Of a stretch of DNA of 15,029 nucleotides, positions 10,936 to 15,029 are shown one piece after another (the first letter of the stretch is position 1; every line of letters begins with the position of its first letter). The notes under the pieces are model-generated. The model had not been told where the DNA came from and searched no databases. It saw nothing but the letters and a program-made list of their open reading frames with translations. This DNA is from Thermoactinomyces sp. DSM 45891 (GTDB lineage Bacteria; Bacillota; Bacilli; Thermoactinomycetales; Thermoactinomycetaceae). Location: contig NZ_FPJZ01000032.1 of NCBI RefSeq assembly GCF_900119485.1, forward strand, positions 1 to 15,029. Direction: 5' to 3'. The translations under genes were made by a program, and so were the position numbers.

Positions 10936-12195
10936 GTGAAAATACAAAGTGTATCGATTAACCAGATCAACCCAGCTACATACAATCCAAGACTCGATCT
11001 AAAGTCGGGGGATCCGGAGTATGAGAAGCTGAAGAAATCAATAGCGGAATTTGGCTTTGTTGAACCTCTGATTTGGAACTCCCAAACGGGTAACCTAGTT
11101 GGCGGTCATCAGAGATTGAAAGTATTGATTGAGCAGGGAGTTACCGAAGTGGAGTGTTCGGTAGTCGATCTGACCGAAGAAAAAGAGAAGGCATTGAATA
11201 TTGGTCTGAATAAAGTAGGTGGCGATTGGGATTTTGATAAGCTCGCACGCCTATTGGATGATATACAGTTGTCAGGGATAGATATGGACTTGACTGGTTT
11301 TGGCGAAGAAGAAGTCGATCAAATCCTGAGTGACTTTCTATCGGGTATGGAGCCAGAGGAGGATGATTTTGATGAGGAAGAAGCTATAGATCAGATTGAT
11401 GATCTTGTCACACAAACAGGTGATATCTGGTTACTAGGTAATCATCGCTTGATGTGTGGGGATGCCACTATGATTGATGATGTAACGAAGCTGATGGATG
11501 GCCAGAGAGCTAATATGGTCTTTACTGATCCGCCATATAACGTTTCGTACACGGGTAAGACATCGGAAGCACTCACTATCCAAAATGACTCTATGAACGA
11601 TGATGAATTCTACCAGTTTTTATATCACGCATTCTCAAACATGTGTGCCGTCACCGAAGAAGGGGGCGGCATTTACATTTGCCATGCTGATACGGAGGGG
11701 GTTAACTTCCGGAATGCCTTAAAGAATTCGGGCTGGGAGTTAAAGCAATGCTTGATATGGGTGAAAAACATGATCGTACTTGGAAGATCCGACTACCATT
11801 GGAGGCATGAACCGATTCTGTACGGTTGGCGATCTGGAGCATCACATAACTGGTATGGAGATCGGAAGCAGTCGACCGTCTGGGAAGTGGACAAGCCAAA
11901 TCGAAATGGTGAGCATCCAACTATGAAGCCCATTGCGATCCCAGCGAAGGCTATCCAAAACTCCTGTAAGCCACGGGGGATTGTACTTGATTTATTCTCT
12001 GGATCAGGCTCCACATTACTAGCCGCAGAGCAAACGGATCGAGTTTGTTATGGGATGGAGTTAGATCCAGTTTACTGCGATGTGATTATTCGAAGATGGG
12101 AAGAATTCACTGGACAGAAGGCGACTAGATTATCGGGGGAAGATAATTATTCCAACGCAGTAAAAGCAAAGGTACCCACAAATGAGAGTACTTGA
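10936..12195 (+). CDS. ParB-domain DNA methyltransferase (N4-cytosine/N6-adenine type)
   Basis: This 419-residue fusion has an N-terminal ParB/Srx-like domain (residues 2-90, VSINQINPATYNPR and VGGHQRLKVL) and an acidic linker (about 136-157). A beta-class amino-methyltransferase domain follows: catalytic motif IV DPPY at 198-201, HPTMKP at 327-332, and the AdoMet-binding LDLFSGSGST at 351-360. The motif order (DPPY before FxGxG) defines the beta class. Phage enzymes of this build modify phage DNA to evade host restriction. The GTG at 10936 has AGGTGAT just upstream. The C5-methyltransferase start overlaps its end by 14 bases. No restriction endonuclease is nearby, so it is an orphan enzyme. 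Target sequence and base cannot be read from the protein. Confidence 0.93.
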   Translation: MKIQSVSINQINPATYNPRLDLKSGDPEYEKLKKSIAEFGFVEPLIWNSQTGNLVGGHQRLKVLIEQGVTEVECSVVDLTEEKEKALNIGLNKVGGDWDFDKLARLLDDIQLSGIDMDLTGFGEEEVDQILSDFLSGMEPEEDDFDEEEAIDQIDDLVTQTGDIWLLGNHRLMCGDATMIDDVTKLMDGQRANMVFTDPPYNVSYTGKTSEALTIQNDSMNDDEFYQFLYHAFSNMCAVTEEGGGIYICHADTEGVNFRNALKNSGWELKQCLIWVKNMIVLGRSDYHWRHEPILYGWRSGASHNWYGDRKQSTVWEVDKPNRNGEHPTMKPIAIPAKAIQNSCKPRGIVLDLFSGSGSTLLAAEQTDRVCYGMELDPVYCDVIIRRWEEFTGQKATRLSGEDNYSNAVKAKVPTNEST

Positions 12196-13366
12196 TCTAT
12201 TTTCGGGAATTGGTGGATTTAGACTTGGAATGGAGCAAGCAGAACACGAAACAGTAGGTTGGATTGAAATGGATAAATTTGCTCGGCAATCCTATCAAGC
12301 GATCCATCAACCAGAAGGAGAGTGGACACATGATGATATCAGAACAGTCGACTATAGAGACATCCCAAAAGCAGACAGCTGGACGTTTGGATTCCCTTGC
12401 CAAGATATATCCGTGGCTGGTAAGAGAACTGGATTTAAAGGAGATAGATCAAGCCTGTTTTTCACAGTTACAGAGCTTCTTCGAAAGATCAAAAAAGAAG
12501 ATTCCAGTCGACTCCCTTCCTATATCATCGCTGAGAATGTTAGGAATTTTTTATCGATCAACGGCGGATGGGACTTCCTCTGTGCCCTCTCTGAGCTGGA
12601 CCAAATTGGGTATGACTGTGAATGGCAACTTCTCAACTCAAAAAACTTTGGAGTCCCCCAAAATCGACAGAGAGTGTTTATTGTGGGACATCTTAGAGGT
12701 AGACGTACCAGAAAAGTATTTCCTATCGAGAGAGCAAACACAGAAGTTACTCTCCAACAAATTATAGGTGGTCGACAAGGAGCGAGGGTATACGATCCGA
12801 CTGGTTTATCCTGTTCTTTAAATTCATCTGGAGGAGGATCAGGAGCGAATACGGGGTTATATTTGTTTACTAAGAATAAAGGCAACCTTGTTTCAAGGAG
12901 CTCATTCACCTGTCTGGATGCCAGCTATCACAAAGGGATTGATGACCATGGAGCAAGGACGGGTGTGATGGAAGTGAGACCTATTCTAACACCAGATCGA
13001 GAGATAAAAAGACAAAATGGTCGTCGGATGAAAGAATCGGGTGAACCCATGTTTACACTTACTGCTCAAGACCGCCATGGTGTTGTATTTTCTAGTGGCG
13101 ATAGTATCTCACGAACAGTTAGAACGGGTGGGCGAAGTTCACTCGACGCTAAGCATACATGGGATATTGTTCAGGACCGAAATTATCGAATCCGTAAGCT
13201 TACTCCACGAGAGTGTTGGCGATTGCAAGGGTTCCCTGATTCGGCTTTTGACAGGGCAAAGGAAGCAGGTATATCAGACACTCAATTATATCGGCAGGCT
13301 GGTAATGCAGTTGCCGTTCCTATTATCTATGAGATGGGAAAGAGGATGAATATAGATAATAGATAG
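12182..13366 (+). CDS. C5-cytosine DNA methyltransferase
   Basis: This 394-residue enzyme transfers a methyl group from AdoMet to carbon 5 of cytosine. All key motifs are present in standard order: motif I LDLFSGIGGFRLG (4-16), motif IV GFPCQDIS with nucleophile Cys73, motif VI ENV (118-120), motif VIII QNRQRVFIVG, and motif X QAGNAVAVPI near the C-terminus. The variable target-recognition region lies between VIII and IX and includes a Gly/Ser-rich stretch (SLNSSGGGSGANTG). It starts at 12182, within the end of the previous methyltransferase gene, with AAGG about ten bases upstream, so the two are coupled. No endonuclease partner is seen; self-protection of phage DNA is the likely role. The recognition sequence is not predictable here. 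Confidence 0.95.
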   Translation: MRVLDLFSGIGGFRLGMEQAEHETVGWIEMDKFARQSYQAIHQPEGEWTHDDIRTVDYRDIPKADSWTFGFPCQDISVAGKRTGFKGDRSSLFFTVTELLRKIKKEDSSRLPSYIIAENVRNFLSINGGWDFLCALSELDQIGYDCEWQLLNSKNFGVPQNRQRVFIVGHLRGRRTRKVFPIERANTEVTLQQIIGGRQGARVYDPTGLSCSLNSSGGGSGANTGLYLFTKNKGNLVSRSSFTCLDASYHKGIDDHGARTGVMEVRPILTPDREIKRQNGRRMKESGEPMFTLTAQDRHGVVFSSGDSISRTVRTGGRSSLDAKHTWDIVQDRNYRIRKLTPRECWRLQGFPDSAFDRAKEAGISDTQLYRQAGNAVAVPIIYEMGKRMNIDNR

Positions 13367-13393
13367 CTTCAGAAAATGAAGGAGGAGGGGAAG

Positions 13394-13840
13394 GTGTCTA
13401 ACCAAGGAAGAGGACGACCCATCGGTACAAGCAAGTTGACCCCTGATATACAACGGAAAATTTGTGATGCTTTACGAATGGGGAATTATATCGAGACGGC
13501 ATCGGCTTTCGCAGGGATTCACAAGTCTACGCTCTATGACTGGTTGAAAAGGGGAGCAAATGCACCGACCAATAATCAGTATAGGAAGTTTGCAGTGGCA
13601 GTGGAGAAAGCTATGTCCGAGGCAGAAATGAGGGACGTGGCCTTGATTGCACAGTCAGCCAAGACAAATTGGCAGGCGGCGGCATGGCGATTAGAGCGGA
13701 AGTATCCAGCTAGGTGGGGGCGGAGGACTCAACACGAGATATCGGGTAAGGATGGTAATCCTATCGAGGTATCTAGCCCGAAACAAATGTTGGTTGAGAG
13801 ATTGGAGCAATTGGCAAAGAAGAGAGAAGAGAAGCCCTAG
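13394..13840 (+). CDS. terS: phage terminase small subunit
   Basis: This 148-residue DNA-recognition subunit of the packaging motor opens with an HTH region (GRPIGTSKLTPDIQRKICDAL, then YIETASAFAGIHKSTLYDWLKRGA, about residues 4-55). A helical oligomerisation segment (FAVAVEKAMSEAEMRDVALIAQSA) follows, then AAWRLERKYPARWG, a signature often seen in small terminases. An ATG at 13376 is in frame, but the GTG at 13394 has AAGGAGG (13379-13385) eight bases upstream while the ATG has none, so 13394 is chosen. A dyad overlaps the stop codon. The large subunit is not adjacent: two reversed small genes lie between them. The large subunit at 14593 supports the assignment. Confidence 0.85.
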   Translation: MSNQGRGRPIGTSKLTPDIQRKICDALRMGNYIETASAFAGIHKSTLYDWLKRGANAPTNNQYRKFAVAVEKAMSEAEMRDVALIAQSAKTNWQAAAWRLERKYPARWGRRTQHEISGKDGNPIEVSSPKQMLVERLEQLAKKREEKP

Positions 13841-13859
13841 CTAGTTTACAAGCTAGGGC
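13834..13859. terminator. dyad between convergent genes (possible terminator)
   Basis: GCCCTAGCT (13834-13842) is a perfect nine-base inverted repeat with AGCTAGGGC (13851-13859), with an eight-base loop, and includes the small-terminase stop codon. Neither strand shows a good U-run, so termination may be weak. It lies where rightward small-terminase and leftward small-gene transcription converge. Confidence 0.5.
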
Positions 13860-13879
13860 GTGAGATAGCCTTTTAGAAA

Positions 13880-14116
13880 TTAAAGACATTCTATAATGGC
13901 GAGGAGATTTCCTTGACCCATTAGATGAGGTTCAAACATAGCTATCGGGATACCTGACTTTAGAATAATCATGCCACTCGCATCATTCTTGGCGTGTACG
14001 ATGGTGAGGTCTCGGAAGATATATCCGTCATAGTCCTCATCGTAAATGGCTTTGGTCAGCTCTTGGTAATTTTCGCATTCAAGGAAATTGAAGTCAGTCA
14101 TTGCCGTTTCTTTCAT
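13880..14116 (-). CDS. small protein of unknown function, reversed between the terminase genes
   Basis: This 78-residue acidic protein begins MKETAMTDFNFLECENYQEL and contains DEDYDGYIFRDLTIVHAKND and a hydrophobic C-terminus (LLAIIECL). No membrane segment or signal peptide is evident and the family is not recognised. It reads leftward against the surrounding late genes. AAGGG lies about ten bases before the ATG at 14116; the in-frame ATG five codons later has no ribosome binding site. Opposite orientation to the packaging genes is typical of lysogeny-expressed cargo (morons). It could be a small regulator or antidote, but nothing in the sequence selects a function. Confidence 0.6.
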   Translation of the reverse strand: MKETAMTDFNFLECENYQELTKAIYDEDYDGYIFRDLTIVHAKNDASGMIILKSGIPIAMFEPHLMGQGNLLAIIECL

Positions 14117-14230
14117 TTAGCATCATCCCTTCTATTTGTTCTTGCATGTGACACCATAGCTCTGAATGCAGGAAACAGCAAGGGAATTAGGCGAACAGAC
14201 ACAATGGAGACGAATAAAGCTGGACGAACG

Positions 14231-14249
14231 AAAAAAGCCCCGAAGGGCT
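14231..14249 (-). terminator. leftward intrinsic terminator of the 69-residue gene
   Basis: On the leftward strand, AGCCC pairs with GGGCT around a TTCG tetraloop (14236-14249), followed by six T (AAAAAA at 14231-14236 on the given strand). It sits 11 bases after the stop of the leftward gene ending at 14261. Its strength is good independent support that this gene is transcribed separately from the terminases. Confidence 0.85.
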
Positions 14250-14260
14250 AGGGAATTTCT

Positions 14261-14470
14261 TTATTTAGATTCTTGGTCAATTAGCTCAAGTCGTAATTGT
14301 TCTAGCTCCTCTGGGATATCGAGGAATTCGTGCGGATATTCCTTTGCGAGATTGATAGGGCAGGAGGTCATTAAATGTTGTAAAAAGGTGATTTGCTCTT
14401 TCGTGATATACCAATTTATACCCTTTTCTACTTCATATTCGGTTGGCTGGATGTTTTTCATTGTTGTCAT
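14261..14470 (-). CDS. small protein of unknown function, reversed between the terminase genes
   Basis: This is a 69-residue acidic, mostly helical protein (MTTMKNIQPTEYEVEKGINW at the start, DIPEELEQLRLELIDQESK at the end). The family is not recognised. AAGGGG lies just upstream; its spacing fits the second ATG (codon 4) better than the first, so the true product may be 66 residues. It is read leftward, and a good terminator with a TTCG loop follows immediately. It faces away from the large terminase gene and shares the divergent gap 14471-14592 with the promoter of that gene. Its independent terminator suggests a self-contained cargo gene. Confidence 0.65.
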   Translation of the reverse strand: MTTMKNIQPTEYEVEKGINWYITKEQITFLQHLMTSCPINLAKEYPHEFLDIPEELEQLRLELIDQESK

Positions 14471-14481
14471 ATCCCCTTAAT

Positions 14482-14510
14482 TTGTCATATTTAGTATTAA
14501 TTTCTAATAC
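14482..14510 (+). promoter_or_regulatory. candidate promoter for the large terminase gene
   Basis: TTGTCA (14482-14487) and TAATAC (14505-14510) are 17 bases apart, matching 5 of 6 and 4 of 6 consensus positions. It lies 80 bases before the TTG start of the large terminase. A separate promoter is needed here because the genes between the two terminases are reversed. Confidence 0.5.
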
Positions 14511-14592
14511 ACTCACATGTTACCTCGTTAACTCATTAAAGTAAACGGTTTTTCATTCATTATTCGTAAGAAAATAAGGAGGCAGACGCACG

Positions 14593-15029
14593 TTGGACAA
14601 GAGTTTAGCCATCCTTATAAGTCAACTTCCAATTCATGAAAGAAAAGAATTACTAGACGGTCTATCCGATCAGGAAGCAAATAATATCCTTTATAGTTGG
14701 GAGTTTTGGGCAAGGCCAAACCAGCTACCACCAACAGGAAACTGGCGGACATGGCTCCTGCTTGCTGGACGTGGCTTCGGAAAGACTCGCACGGGGGCTG
14801 AGTATGTCATTGATCAAGTCCGATCAGGTAGGGTAAAGAGATTGGCTCTCGTAGCCCCCACGCCAGCTGATGCGAGGGATGTCATGATTCAAGGGGAGTC
14901 TGGGATTCTTACTATTAGTCCCCCTTGGTTTATACCGACTTATTATCCCTCCAAGCGACGTGTAGAATGGCCGAACGGAGCGATAGCCACCATTTTCTCA
15001 GGGGCGCATCCGGAACAATTGCGTGGTCC
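14593..15029 (+). CDS. terL: phage terminase large subunit, N-terminal part (partial)
   Basis: The first 145 codons of the packaging motor ATPase/nuclease are present; the frame continues off the right edge. The ATPase P-loop is LLLAGRGFGKTRTGAEY, with the GRGFGKT form typical of this terminase group (about residues 55-72), preceded by WEFWARPNQLPP. The adenine-binding and coupling segments ALVAPTPADARDVM and VEWPNGAIATIFSGAHPEQLRG follow as in other Terminase_6-type proteins. The start is TTG at 14593, supported by AAGGAGG (14576-14582) ten bases upstream; no ATG gives the conserved N-terminus with a ribosome binding site. Walker B and nuclease domains lie outside the window. Confidence 0.93.
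   Translation, partial: MDKSLAILISQLPIHERKELLDGLSDQEANNILYSWEFWARPNQLPPTGNWRTWLLLAGRGFGKTRTGAEYVIDQVRSGRVKRLALVAPTPADARDVMIQGESGILTISPPWFIPTYYPSKRRVEWPNGAIATIFSGAHPEQLRG

Noticed and set aside
12264..12767. 167-codon alternative rightward frame
   Set aside because: Lies wholly within the C5-methyltransferase gene, whose motifs are complete in the other frame.
10936..13366. Complete restriction-modification system
   Set aside because: Both genes are methyltransferases; no endonuclease, specificity subunit or control protein is nearby.

Overview
The window reads as the left part of an integrated temperate phage (prophage) in a low-to-moderate-GC Gram-positive bacterium. Strong GGAGG-type ribosome binding sites, GTG/TTG starts, an ArpU-like late regulator, an IS3/IS150-type element and a Bacillales-style 'VINGD..SR..WF' pretoxin segment point to a Bacillales host (Brevibacillus, Paenibacillus or Thermoactinomycetaceae-like). 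The genus is inference only.

Layout. Positions 1-351 hold the truncated end of an IS3-family element whose OrfA runs leftward off the window. Positions 352-750 contain no gene, but carry an inverted repeat just past the integrase and copies of the 9-mer TTGACCACA, probably part of the attachment region. Leftward genes follow: a tyrosine integrase (751-1935), a two-pass membrane protein (2069-2482) and an XRE repressor (2486-2890). A divergent control region (2891-3061) separates them from a rightward Cro-like regulator and an excisionase-like protein. The rightward early/replication block then runs from 3738 to 8086. It holds a Sak4-like ATPase, two small proteins, a DnaD-like replisome organizer with iteron-like repeats inside it, a DnaB helicase, a small ORF that looks broken by a stop codon, a RusA resolvase and an ArpU-like late regulator.

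From 8087 the window leaves core phage functions. A 622-residue Sec-signal protein ending in a WHH-type HNH nuclease domain (8293-10161) is followed after 14 nt by a 157-residue probable immunity protein (10176-10649). Two overlapping DNA methyltransferase genes come next (a ParB-domain amino-methyltransferase and a C5-cytosine methyltransferase), with no restriction enzyme in view. The packaging module then begins with the small terminase (13394-13840). Two small opposite-strand genes and their terminator separate it from the large terminase, which starts at 14593 with TTG and runs off the right edge.

How it works together. Repressor and Cro-like protein would set the lysis/lysogeny decision across 2891-3061. 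Integrase and excisionase move the element. Organizer, helicase, Sak4-like ATPase and RusA copy and recombine phage DNA, and the ArpU-like factor probably switches on late genes. The toxin/immunity pair, the methyltransferases and the two reversed genes look like cargo (morons) placed between the replication and packaging modules. The prophage-borne secreted nuclease toxin with an unassigned partner is the most interesting system here.
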